A stretch of 64,000 nucleotides of DNA. It comes from an uncultured Clostridia bacterium. Its GTDB lineage: Bacteria; Bacillota; Clostridia; UBA1381. The DNA lies in the NCBI GenBank assembly GCA_934486735.1, contig CAKSQL010000007.1:25248-89247 (forward strand), in the 5' to 3' direction. This document shows positions 15,941 to 24,578 of this stretch, in pieces (position 1 is the first letter of the stretch; each line of letters starts with the position of its first letter). Position numbers and translations under genes: made by a program. Under the pieces are notes generated by a model. It had not been told where the DNA came from. It was given only the letters and a program-made list of their open reading frames with translations, and made no database searches.

Positions 15941-18900
15941 TTATTCTTTTGTCAGCTCTTGCAGCGATTTCACCGGCAGCGTCTTTTTGTCGCAGGTTTC
16001 CTTTATGCCGCTCGCCGCGATTTTTGCCGCAGGCATGGTTGTTTCGTACGAAATTCCCGCTTTTACCGCAGCTTTTCTTATATAGCTGTCGTCAACCTCG
16101 GCGGCTCTGCCTGCCGGAGTGTTTACAACCATCTGAATTTTCCCGTTGATTATCTCGTCAAGAATATTCGGACGTCCCTCCTGGACTTTTTTCACATATT
16201 TCGCCTTAATTCCTGCGTCGGTTATTGTCTTGTACGTTCCGCCGGTTGCGAGAATTTCAAAGCCGGCATCGGCAAAGTCGCGCGCTATGGGGACAACCTC
16301 CGGCTTGTCGATGTCGCTAACGCTGATAAATACTCTGCCCTCGGCCGGCAGCTCTGTCTGAGTTGCCTCCTGCGCCTTGCAGAATGCTTCGCCGACGGTG
16401 TCCGCAATTCCGAGAACTTCGCCGGTTGAGTGCATCTCCGGTCCGAGCAGCGGATCGCATTGCACAAATGTGCGCCAGGGGAAGACAGCTTCTTTTACGC
16501 CGTAGTGATTGATCGGGCGGTTTTCGATTTGCGACAGCTTCGGCTTTTCGCCGACAATAACTCTTGTTGCAAATCTTGTCATATTTATTCCCGTAACCTT
16601 GGATATAAGCGGCACAGTTCTGGACGCTCTTAAGTTTGCATCCAGTACATATATTTTGTCGTCCTCTATCGCATATTTCACATTCATAAGTCCGATCACG
16701 CCGAGTTCTTTTGCTATTTTCTTTGTGTATGCCTTTAATTTTTCTATATTTTCCGCCGAGATATATTTGGCAGGCACAATTGCAGCCGAGTCGCCCGAGT
16801 GGACTCCGGCAAGCTCTATATGCTCCATAACGGCAGGGATATATGCGTTCTGACCGTCACAAACCGCATCGATTTCACACTCTGCCGCGTGGTTTAAGAA
16901 ACGGTCTATCAATATCGGACGGTTGGGCGCAACGCCTTTGGCAGAGTTCATATACTCCTCCATTTCGTCCATATCGTGAATGATTTCCATTCCGCGGCCG
17001 CCGAGCATGTACGAGTGTCTCACCATGACCGGATAACCCACCTTTTCAGCGACAATCAATGCCTCATCCACATCTCCGGCAACGCCCGATTCGGGAACGG
17101 GGATATCGATTTTCTGCATCATCTTTTTGAACAGGTCTCTGTCCTCTGCCATGTTGATAATTTCAGGCGGCGTCCCGAGAATTTTAACTCCGTTTTTCTC
17201 AAGTTCCGCCGCGATATTGAGCGGAATCTGTCCTCCTAATTGTGCTATAATGCCTATCGGCTTTTCGATTTCGTATATACTCAGCACATTTTCAACTGTC
17301 AGCGGCTCGACATAAAGCTTGTCGGCGATGTCGTAGTCGGTTGAAACGGTCTCGGGATTGCAATTTATAATAATGGTCTCATAGCCGGCTTTTTTCAGAG
17401 CAAGCGCTGCGTGGACGCAGCAATAGTCAAATTCAATGCCCTGTCCGATTCTGTTCGGACCGCCGCCGATTATGATAACTTTCTTTTTATCGGATATTTC
17501 AGCCGGTGCATCGGAATTGTAAGTTGAATAGTAATATGCACTCTTTTCCGTACCGGTCACATGCACTTTCTCCCACGATTCGGTGATTTCCATTTCAATG
17601 CGCGCCTCGCGCACCTCGTCCTCGGGCAGCTTTATCAGCATGCCGATATATTTGTCGGAAAAACCGTCTTTTTTTGCGCGGCTTATAACCGCATCGCTCG
17701 GGATTCTGCCGTTGTATTTGAGCAGCTTGGTTTCCTCGTCCGCAAGTTCTTTTATCTGCTCGATAAAGAATTTGTCAATGTTCGTCATTTCGGCAATTTC
17801 ATCGATCGATGCGCCTTTTCGCAGAGCCTCGTATATTACAAAAAGCCTTGTACTGGTCGGTTCGGATGCTGCCGAAACAAGTTCCTCGCGCGTTTTATTT
17901 TTGAGATTCTCTCTCATGCCCAGACCCTGGTTTTCATCGTCAAGGCTGCGCACTGCCTTTTGGAGCGCTTCCTTAAATGTCTTGCCCATGCTCATTGTTT
18001 CGCCGACAGAGCTCATCTGAGTGTTTAGGCTGTCGCGTACGTCCTTGAACTTGTCGAACTCCCAGTTGGGGAATTTAACAACCACGTGGTCGTCGGAAGG
18101 TGTATACTTATCGAGCGTGCCGCACTTTCCGCAGGGGATTTCGTCAAGATTCATGCCGACGGCGAGTTTTGCCGAGATTCTTGCAATCGGGCAGCCTGTC
18201 GCCTTTGACGCAAGCGCGGACGAGCGCGAAGTACGCGGATTTATCTCGATAACGAGTACTTTTTCGTTTTTGCGGTCGTATGCAAACTGGACATTTGTGC
18301 CGCCCACAATTCCGATTTTCTCGACTATTTTATATGCATATTCCTGCATTTTTTCTTTTGCCTCACGGCTGACTGTCAGCATCGGAACGGTGCAGACCGA
18401 GTCGCCGGTGTGTATTCCGAGAGGGTCGATATTTTCTATAAAGCAGGCGGTAATCATATTATTTTTGGAGTCTCTGATTACTTCTATTTCAAGTTCGTTC
18501 CAGCCGAGCAGGGCTTTTTCGACAAGCACCTGTCCCACAAGGCTGACAGAAAGACCGCGCAGAGCAACCTCTCTCAGCTCTTCAACGTTGTAAACAAGAC
18601 CGCCGCCGAAGCCGCCCATTGTATATGCAGGGCGCAAAACGACCGGATATTCCAGTCTTTCCGCAACTTTAACAGCCTCCTCAACACTGTATGCAACGGC
18701 GCTTTGAGGCATTTCTATACCCAGTTCCGCAACGGTGTTTTTAAACTCTATTCTGTTTTCGCCGCGTGTGATTGCGTCGGGGCGCACGCCGATTACCCGG
18801 ATGTCGTGCTTTTTCAGCACTCCGCCCTTTTCGAGTTCGGCACAGAGATTCAATGCCGACTGTCCGCCGAGGTTGGGCAGGAGTGCGTCCGGCTTTTCTT

Positions 18901-19138
18901 TTTCGATTATCTGCTCTATTCTTTTGGCATTCAGCGGCTCAATATATGTCTTGTCTGCCATGTCCGGGTCGGTCATGATTGTAGCGGGGTTTGAATTAAC
19001 CAGCACGATTTCATATCCCATTTCTCTCAGAGCCTTGCAGGCTTGCGTTCCGGAATAATCAAATTCGCACGCCTGACCTATCATGATAGGTCCTGAACCA
19101 ATAATAAGTATTTTGTTAATATCTTCTCTTTTCGGCAT
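15941..19138 (-). CDS. carB: Carbamoyl-phosphate synthase large subunit
   Basis: Makes carbamoyl phosphate from ammonia, bicarbonate and two ATP for pyrimidine and arginine synthesis. The 1065 residues show two homologous halves: an N-terminal carboxyphosphate domain starting MPKREDINKILIIGSGPI, and a second ATP-grasp half starting KKVIIIGGGPNRIGQGIEFD. The MGS-like allosteric domain is at the C-terminus (ILATGGTYKTITDAGI). The start at 19138 is chosen because GGAG lies seven bases upstream, inside a longer frame. The small subunit carA is not adjacent. The HPr-kinase-like gene follows closely. Confidence 0.97.
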   Translation of the reverse strand: MPKREDINKILIIGSGPIMIGQACEFDYSGTQACKALREMGYEIVLVNSNPATIMTDPDMADKTYIEPLNAKRIEQIIEKEKPDALLPNLGGQSALNLCAELEKGGVLKKHDIRVIGVRPDAITRGENRIEFKNTVAELGIEMPQSAVAYSVEEAVKVAERLEYPVVLRPAYTMGGFGGGLVYNVEELREVALRGLSVSLVGQVLVEKALLGWNELEIEVIRDSKNNMITACFIENIDPLGIHTGDSVCTVPMLTVSREAKEKMQEYAYKIVEKIGIVGGTNVQFAYDRKNEKVLVIEINPRTSRSSALASKATGCPIARISAKLAVGMNLDEIPCGKCGTLDKYTPSDDHVVVKFPNWEFDKFKDVRDSLNTQMSSVGETMSMGKTFKEALQKAVRSLDDENQGLGMRENLKNKTREELVSAASEPTSTRLFVIYEALRKGASIDEIAEMTNIDKFFIEQIKELADEETKLLKYNGRIPSDAVISRAKKDGFSDKYIGMLIKLPEDEVREARIEMEITESWEKVHVTGTEKSAYYYSTYNSDAPAEISDKKKVIIIGGGPNRIGQGIEFDYCCVHAALALKKAGYETIIINCNPETVSTDYDIADKLYVEPLTVENVLSIYEIEKPIGIIAQLGGQIPLNIAAELEKNGVKILGTPPEIINMAEDRDLFKKMMQKIDIPVPESGVAGDVDEALIVAEKVGYPVMVRHSYMLGGRGMEIIHDMDEMEEYMNSAKGVAPNRPILIDRFLNHAAECEIDAVCDGQNAYIPAVMEHIELAGVHSGDSAAIVPAKYISAENIEKLKAYTKKIAKELGVIGLMNVKYAIEDDKIYVLDANLRASRTVPLISKVTGINMTRFATRVIVGEKPKLSQIENRPINHYGVKEAVFPWRTFVQCDPLLGPEMHSTGEVLGIADTVGEAFCKAQEATQTELPAEGRVFISVSDIDKPEVVPIARDFADAGFEILATGGTYKTITDAGIKAKYVKKVQEGRPNILDEIINGKIQMVVNTPAGRAAEVDDSYIRKAAVKAGISYETTMPAAKIAASGIKETCDKKTLPVKSLQELTKE

Positions 19139-19398
19139 TTTTATCTCCATTCCGCCGCAAAATTATGTGCCTGCGGCATATAAAGTGTTCATTTCGGAGG
19201 TGGAAAAAGATGTGCAAAACGGTCGAAGCGCAGCGGATTGCATGGCTGCCCTGCCCAACGGCGTACGCGTGTACTCCGAGGGCGAGTTTCGACCGTAACC
19301 GAGCGATGATACTGCCGGTCACCGCCCGATACATTTTTTACATCTCCAAGGTAATAAAGGGCGATACAACAATATAGATGTTGTATCACCCTCGAATT
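19139..19398. other. Intergenic region upstream of carB
   Basis: 260 bp between carB and the HAD gene, both on the minus strand. It contains an inverted repeat ACGGTCGAA/TTCGACCGT with a loop of about 70 bp, which might be a carB leader structure. A 55-codon plus-strand frame starting at 19210 after GGAGGTGG is possible but resembles nothing I know. No clear PyrR-binding sequence or promoter was found. Confidence 0.3.
19359..19391 (-). terminator. Terminator of the GH38-HAD unit
   Basis: GGGTGATACAACA and TGTTGTATCGCCC (minus strand) form a 13-bp stem with one G-T pair; a weak CTTTATTA tail follows. It lies just past the HAD stop. Confidence 0.6.
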
Positions 19399-20340
19399 TT
19401 AAAGAATAATGTCGAGCATTTCCATAAGATTATCAATCTTATAGTCGCAGAGATCGCCGACCCCTGCCTGCTCAATGTTTCCGCCCGAGATTCCCACGCA
19501 GGAGAAACCTGCCAGCTTGATTGAAACAACGCCGGCGGAGCTGTCCTCTATGCCGATAACCTTATGACGGTTTTCAAAAGGCATACCGAGTCCCACTCTT
19601 GCAGTCTCGGCATAAAGCCAGGGATGCGGCTTCGGTGCAAGCTCGCCCAGTGTGCCGGTCTGACCCTTTCTCAAAGCCTGACCGGCTGTGATGATTGCAT
19701 CGTAGAAATCTACCGGATCGCCCATGTCGAGCTGCTTGAATGCCGAGATAATTTCTGGCATTGCTTTTTCGTAAAGACCGCTTGTTACCAAGCCGATTTT
19801 TATTCCGTTATCCTTTAATGCAAGCAAAAATTCCTTAAGGTGGGGAGCAGGTGTAAATGCGTCCTGCTTGCCTCTGCCTTTCATGATTTCGTCCATTTCG
19901 TGGTTCACGATATCAAAATAGTAGCCTCTTGCTTCTTCCAAATTTCCTCCCGGAACATACTTGTCTATCATATATTGCAAATGCTCCGATACGCTGTGAC
20001 CCGAGATGAAAGGCTCGTCCTCGGCAGCACGCTTAAAGGAAGTGTTCTTCATAAGACGCGCTGTGGTCTGTTCGATAACCCACATCCAGAATTCTTCGCT
20101 GTGTACGCTTGTTCCGTCCAAATCCATCAAAACGGCATCGGCTTTAGGCTCAAAATGAGTCTCGTGCATGGGATATATCGCAGGATAGCCCATGCCGCTC
20201 TTTACATAACACAAATCTGTCTGATTGTCATATTTGATTATATCAATTTTCTTGTCCTTCGGTGTCAGAATTTCCTTAACTCCGTTCACTCCGACAGTGA
20301 ACATTCCGTCTCCGCCGGTCTTTATCGATTCTAAACTCAT
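19399..20340 (-). CDS. HAD-superfamily hydrolase (beta-phosphoglucomutase-like)
   Basis: A 313-residue cytosolic protein. Motif I is VLMDLDGTSVHS (residues about 90-101), motif II is the Thr/Ser of GLVTSG, motif III Lys is in ELAPKPHPWLY and motif IV is IGIEDSSAG. A helical cap lies between motifs I and II. The first 70 residues are an extension of unknown role. It follows the GH38 gene by 29 bp and probably shares its transcript, suggesting action on a sugar phosphate. Mutase versus phosphatase activity cannot be decided. Confidence 0.8.
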   Translation of the reverse strand: MSLESIKTGGDGMFTVGVNGVKEILTPKDKKIDIIKYDNQTDLCYVKSGMGYPAIYPMHETHFEPKADAVLMDLDGTSVHSEEFWMWVIEQTTARLMKNTSFKRAAEDEPFISGHSVSEHLQYMIDKYVPGGNLEEARGYYFDIVNHEMDEIMKGRGKQDAFTPAPHLKEFLLALKDNGIKIGLVTSGLYEKAMPEIISAFKQLDMGDPVDFYDAIITAGQALRKGQTGTLGELAPKPHPWLYAETARVGLGMPFENRHKVIGIEDSSAGVVSIKLAGFSCVGISGGNIEQAGVGDLCDYKIDNLMEMLDIIL

Positions 20341-20369
20341 TTGTATTATTTCCTTTCTTTGCCGCCCGA

Positions 20370-23081
20370 TTAAAACTCAATTTTATAAGTTGCAATCTTC
20401 TTGGGCGCTATTGTGTTTTTAACATCCGCATTTTCGATAAATTCTTCGTTCATCTTGCAATGCGAGATTTTTTTTGCGGCAACGCCGAAACCAAAGCTGA
20501 AGCTCTGATTTTCTTCGGTCGGGTTGTACATTCTTACGATAATGCCGCTGTTGTCCTCGGCATTCTTAACAGCTGTGACGTGCAGCTTTGAGTTGTCTAT
20601 CGAGAATACGCTCTGCTGTCTCGGCAATGTGCCCTTTCCTCTGCCGGAAACCGCGCATTTTACCGGTGCGAATATGTCGGCAGCCTTGTTCGGAAGTGAA
20701 TCGTAATCGTTTTCGTAGAAGTTGATTGCATATTCGAAATTACGAACGCCCGGACACTGTACGCCCTCGTCGTCAAGTTCTGTCATCTTTTCTTCACTTA
20801 CTGCCAGCTTGATTCGGCATGCTCTGATAAGTGTGAGAGCCATTGTCCCGTCCTTGAATACTTCATATTCGAACAATCCTTTAGGCATAACCGCAAGACC
20901 GTTTTCGCCGTCGGTAACGGTTGCGAATGTGCGCAGCGGATGCGTTCCGAATGCCTGCTCAACCCAGCCTGTGCTGTCGGGAATTTCAACCGAACGCTTA
21001 ACAATATCGAAATGGCTGTCCGCAATCGAAACATTTGTCTTGATATCTGTCGGGAAGTTCACTCTCAGCCAGTGGTCCTTTGCCTTGTTGTCAACCTTGA
21101 CTTTAACTCCGACAAAATCGTCGCCTGCTTTAAGAGTATAGACAATCTCAACCGGGAGCTTAACAAGCTCTTCGTTCTGAGTCTTTTCGCAATCCTTGGG
21201 AACAGAGAAGTCCATGTTTACAGTGATTGAGCCAACCAGCGGACCGTTCTCCGTAACAGCAATCGACGCATTTTCGCCGATTGAAGTGTACTTTCTGTCA
21301 AAGTCGGGCGAAACATGCTTCCATGCGTTGCCGACCTCGCCCTGCGATGTCATATAGTTAAGACCCTTGTATTCCTTGCCGGTCTTTTTGTACAGTACGT
21401 CGATTGTACCGTTGGAATTTACACTTACCTTTAACTTGTCATTTTCGAGTGTATTGTTGAATGCAATTCCCTCGGTTGCGTGGCGGAGCGCGTTTTTGCT
21501 GCCCTTGATTGCCAAAGTTTTGTAACCCATAGCCGGGATATCCTTGATTTCGGCATATACTCTGTGGTTCATGCTGTCCAAAATGGTCGGCACTTCCCAG
21601 ATGCTGTCGATAAACACGCTCGATTTTTCGCTTGTGATTGCCTGCAACTTTGTATCCTCGATTTCGATACCTGCGCCGAATTCGGACGGTACTTCCAAAT
21701 CAAGCTCGGCAACCGCATCGCGCTTAAAGGGCAATGAGTTGTAGACAATGAGCTGAACAGCGTCCTTGTCCTGTCCCTCGGGCGAAAGATTCTTTGCGAT
21801 GGCAGCCATAGCGTCGTCGGCAACAATCTCGCCGATATCGTTTGCCTTGCGGAAACGATATTCCATATCCTTGCAGACCTCGTCCGGAGCGCAGCCGCCG
21901 TTTGCATCGTGCGTGTGGTTCGAGATGAGATACTTCCAGCCGCGGTGTAGATATCTTGTGCTGTAGTCGTCCAAAAGAACTTTTGTGACCGAAGACAGCG
22001 GCTCTGCATAGTATGCAAGGCTTGTATATGCCTTGAAATCAGCCTGTTTTAAGTAAGTTCTTGCGCTGATTGTGCCCGGGAAAAGGAATGTCCATTTTCC
22101 TGTCTTTAAGTACGAGCGTCTCTCGCCTGTCAAAACTGTCATCTTGTCGCGGTCGAGATATTTCTTTGCCGCGTCCCAGAAGCCCTCGAGGTTTGTGTGC
22201 TCGATATCGATTTCGCCGTTGAAAAGCTCTTTTGCGTCTTTGATTACCTGGCTTTCAAGCGGGAATCCGACCGATATGTCATGTCCGTTCATGCCGAGGA
22301 ATACAGGAGTTGTGAAATGTCCTTTTTCTTCTTCGAGCATATCAAGAATTGCTTTTTTAAGAACCGATTTATCGTAGTTTGCAACCGGTGATTTGAGGTC
22401 GTAGCTTACGCCGCCGCCTACAAAGCCGTCTGCCTGTCTGAACGGAACCTCGTCAAATTCGCCCCAAATGTAATCCTTTGTCCATACGCGGTGTCTCGAA
22501 ACGGCGCGGTGAACCTGGTAATACCAGTTATATCGGCAGTAAAGCGCAAAACGGCTTGCCAATACCTCTGTTCCGTCCGGAGCTTTCCATATGTATTCCG
22601 CCGGAGCTTCGTGATGCGAAATTCCGCGGTAGAACATCATTTTGTCAAGACCGAAGTCCCTCAAAATCTGCGGGAATTGTCCTGTCTGTCCCCATGATGA
22701 CGGAGTATATGCAACCGTTCCAACCTTGCCGCCGTACTTTTCTACGGTTTCGCGGCCGAACATAAGATTGCGCACAAGTGCCTCATGCGAGATTGTAAAT
22801 TCCTCGGGAAGTGTGTAATAAGGCCCGATTATAAGTCTGCCTTCCTTTACGAATTTCTTCACCTGCTCGGTGCGCTCGGGACGCATTTCAAGATAATCGT
22901 CAATCATTATCGAATGTCCGTCCATGGTGAATGAATGATAATCCGGGTCATTTTCCAAAATGTCCAGGGTTGTATCGAGCATTACCAAAAGATTGTGACG
23001 CGTTTTTTCGAAAGAGCGTCTGAATTCTCTGTCCCAATGAGTGTTTGATACTACTTTAATTTCCTTAACCTTGTTATCCAT
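20370..23081 (-). CDS. GH38 alpha-mannosidase family protein, catalytic Asp replaced
   Basis: A 903-residue protein with GH38 architecture: N-terminal barrel, helical bundle and C-terminal beta domains. Zinc ligands His15 and Asp17 (SNTHWDREF) and the late zinc His (NHTHDANGGC) are present. The segment normally reading PDSFGxxxQxPQIL, whose Asp is both nucleophile and zinc ligand, reads TPSSWGQTGQFPQIL, with Ser128 at the Asp position (codon TCA). The enzyme may be inactive, act on an unusual substrate, or use another residue. There is no signal peptide. It is the first gene of a unit with the HAD hydrolase. Confidence 0.8.
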   Translation of the reverse strand: MDNKVKEIKVVSNTHWDREFRRSFEKTRHNLLVMLDTTLDILENDPDYHSFTMDGHSIMIDDYLEMRPERTEQVKKFVKEGRLIIGPYYTLPEEFTISHEALVRNLMFGRETVEKYGGKVGTVAYTPSSWGQTGQFPQILRDFGLDKMMFYRGISHHEAPAEYIWKAPDGTEVLASRFALYCRYNWYYQVHRAVSRHRVWTKDYIWGEFDEVPFRQADGFVGGGVSYDLKSPVANYDKSVLKKAILDMLEEEKGHFTTPVFLGMNGHDISVGFPLESQVIKDAKELFNGEIDIEHTNLEGFWDAAKKYLDRDKMTVLTGERRSYLKTGKWTFLFPGTISARTYLKQADFKAYTSLAYYAEPLSSVTKVLLDDYSTRYLHRGWKYLISNHTHDANGGCAPDEVCKDMEYRFRKANDIGEIVADDAMAAIAKNLSPEGQDKDAVQLIVYNSLPFKRDAVAELDLEVPSEFGAGIEIEDTKLQAITSEKSSVFIDSIWEVPTILDSMNHRVYAEIKDIPAMGYKTLAIKGSKNALRHATEGIAFNNTLENDKLKVSVNSNGTIDVLYKKTGKEYKGLNYMTSQGEVGNAWKHVSPDFDRKYTSIGENASIAVTENGPLVGSITVNMDFSVPKDCEKTQNEELVKLPVEIVYTLKAGDDFVGVKVKVDNKAKDHWLRVNFPTDIKTNVSIADSHFDIVKRSVEIPDSTGWVEQAFGTHPLRTFATVTDGENGLAVMPKGLFEYEVFKDGTMALTLIRACRIKLAVSEEKMTELDDEGVQCPGVRNFEYAINFYENDYDSLPNKAADIFAPVKCAVSGRGKGTLPRQQSVFSIDNSKLHVTAVKNAEDNSGIIVRMYNPTEENQSFSFGFGVAAKKISHCKMNEEFIENADVKNTIAPKKIATYKIEF

Positions 23082-23148
23082 ATATTTTCCACATACCTTA
23101 AAGGTTTAAAAAACCTTAAAGCCTTTCTAAAAAAATATTTATATTCTA

Positions 23149-23177
23149 ATTTTAACTCAATTATATATAAAAGTCAA
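23149..23177 (-). promoter_or_regulatory. Sigma-A promoter of the GH38-HAD unit
   Basis: Minus-strand TTGACT (23177-23172), 17-bp spacer, TAAAAT (23154-23149). A small hairpin AAGGTTT-TTT-AAACCTT lies in the leader before the gene. Confidence 0.6.
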
Positions 23178-23226
23178 CCACTTTTTTCATATATCATGAA
23201 AATATGCAAAATCCGAGAAAATATCG

Positions 23227-24297
23227 TCAACCGTCCGCGTTTGCAAGCTTTGCGCTCTGATCGGCGGTGATGAGCGCATCAATCAGCTCGTCAAGTGCGC
23301 CGTTCAAAATCTGGTCAAGCTTGTACAGCGTGAGATTTATTCTGTGGTCGGTCACTCTGCCCTGGGGGAAGTTGTAAGTGCGTATACGCTCACTTCTGTC
23401 ACCCGAGCCGACCTGAGATTTTCTCTCATCCGCAATTTCCTTGTGCCGCTGCTCCTCCATGACCTCATATATTCTTGAACGGAGAATTTTCATTGCTTTG
23501 TCTTTGTTTTTAAACTGTGATTTTTCGTCCTGGCACGAAACCACGATTCCGGTCGGCAGATGAGTGATTCTGACCGCCGAGTCGGTCGTGTTGACGCACT
23601 GTCCGCCCGGACCGCCGGCGCGGAACACATCGATTCTCAAATCGTTCGGATTTATGTCAACCTCGACTTCTTCGACCTCGGGAAGAACCGCAACGGTAAC
23701 AGCCGAGGTGTGGATTCTTCCGCCCGATTCGGTGGACGGCACTCGCTGAACGCGGTGAACTCCGCTTTCGAATTTCAGCTTTGAATATGCGCCGTGTCCT
23801 TCAATCGAAAAGCAAACTTCCTTGTATCCGCCGATGTCGGTCGGGTTGGAGTTTAATATATCTATTTTCCACCTTTGGGATTCGGCATACATTGAGTACA
23901 TTCTCATCAGGTCGGCGGCAAACAGCGCCGCCTCGTCTCCGCCCGTTCCGCCGCGGATTTCCATAATAACGTTCTTGTCGTCATTCGGGTCTTTGGGGAG
24001 CAGAAGAATTTTAAGCTCTTCCGAGGATTTTTCAAGCTTTTCCTCCGCTTCGGAAAGCTCCGCGCGTATAAGCTCCTCCATTTCCTTGTCCTGCCCTTCG
24101 GCAAGCATTTCTTTGTCGTCGGCAATTGTTTGCTTTGCCGCCTTGTATTCGTGATATTTCTCAATAATCGGCGCAAGGTCGGAATTTTCCTTGCAATATT
24201 TTCTCCATGCCTCCTGGTCGGCTATAACCTCCGGGTCGCTGATCTTCTTTTCAAGCAGAAGATATCTTTCTTCCAATGCTTCAAGCTTATCAAACAC
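23227..24297 (-). CDS. prfA: Peptide chain release factor 1
   Basis: Recognises UAA and UAG stop codons and triggers peptide release on the ribosome. The 356 residues carry the stop-codon recognition motif P-S-T (VQRVPSTESGGRIHTSAV), the GGQ loop (RAGGPGGQCVNTTDSAVRI) and MEIRGGTGGDEAALF. The GTG at 24297 is chosen as start: it gives the family N-terminus MFDKLEALEERY and has GGAG nine bases upstream, whereas the upstream in-frame ATG would add eleven foreign residues. Confidence 0.95.
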   Translation of the reverse strand: MFDKLEALEERYLLLEKKISDPEVIADQEAWRKYCKENSDLAPIIEKYHEYKAAKQTIADDKEMLAEGQDKEMEELIRAELSEAEEKLEKSSEELKILLLPKDPNDDKNVIMEIRGGTGGDEAALFAADLMRMYSMYAESQRWKIDILNSNPTDIGGYKEVCFSIEGHGAYSKLKFESGVHRVQRVPSTESGGRIHTSAVTVAVLPEVEEVEVDINPNDLRIDVFRAGGPGGQCVNTTDSAVRITHLPTGIVVSCQDEKSQFKNKDKAMKILRSRIYEVMEEQRHKEIADERKSQVGSGDRSERIRTYNFPQGRVTDHRINLTLYKLDQILNGALDELIDALITADQSAKLANADG

Positions 24298-24473
24298 TTT
24301 TTTCGGCGCTCCTTTTTTATCTATTCTCAATTATATATTTTATCTTATTTTTCCTCTTATGTCAAGTCCGCATTTTATGACAGGCAATTTAGACACCTTT
24401 TTTTATTTCAATAGGTATATATTTGGAATTACTGACGAAATATTTTAAAATTTAAAAAAGAATTTTTGCATTG

Positions 24474-24502
24474 TTGACAGGCTTTCAAAAAAAGTATATA
24501 AT
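24474..24502 (+). promoter_or_regulatory. Sigma-A promoter of the his operon
   Basis: Perfect TTGACA (24474-24479), 17-bp spacer, perfect TATAAT (24497-24502). The leader to hisZ is about 70 nt with no T-box or His leader peptide visible. Confidence 0.9.
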
Positions 24503-24578
24503 ATCATTGACAAAAAGTCTTTTTTGGTGTAAAATAACTTTATTGCGATAAAGTGATAAAGTGAAGGAGAAATGTATA

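Noticed and set aside
19210..19377. 55-codon plus-strand gene between carB and the HAD gene
   Set aside because: It has a GGAGG-like site but no recognisable sequence, and it runs against the direction of both neighbours; too weak to call as a gene.
24503..24578. T-box or His attenuator before hisZ
   Set aside because: The leader is too short and has neither a run of His codons nor competing hairpins.
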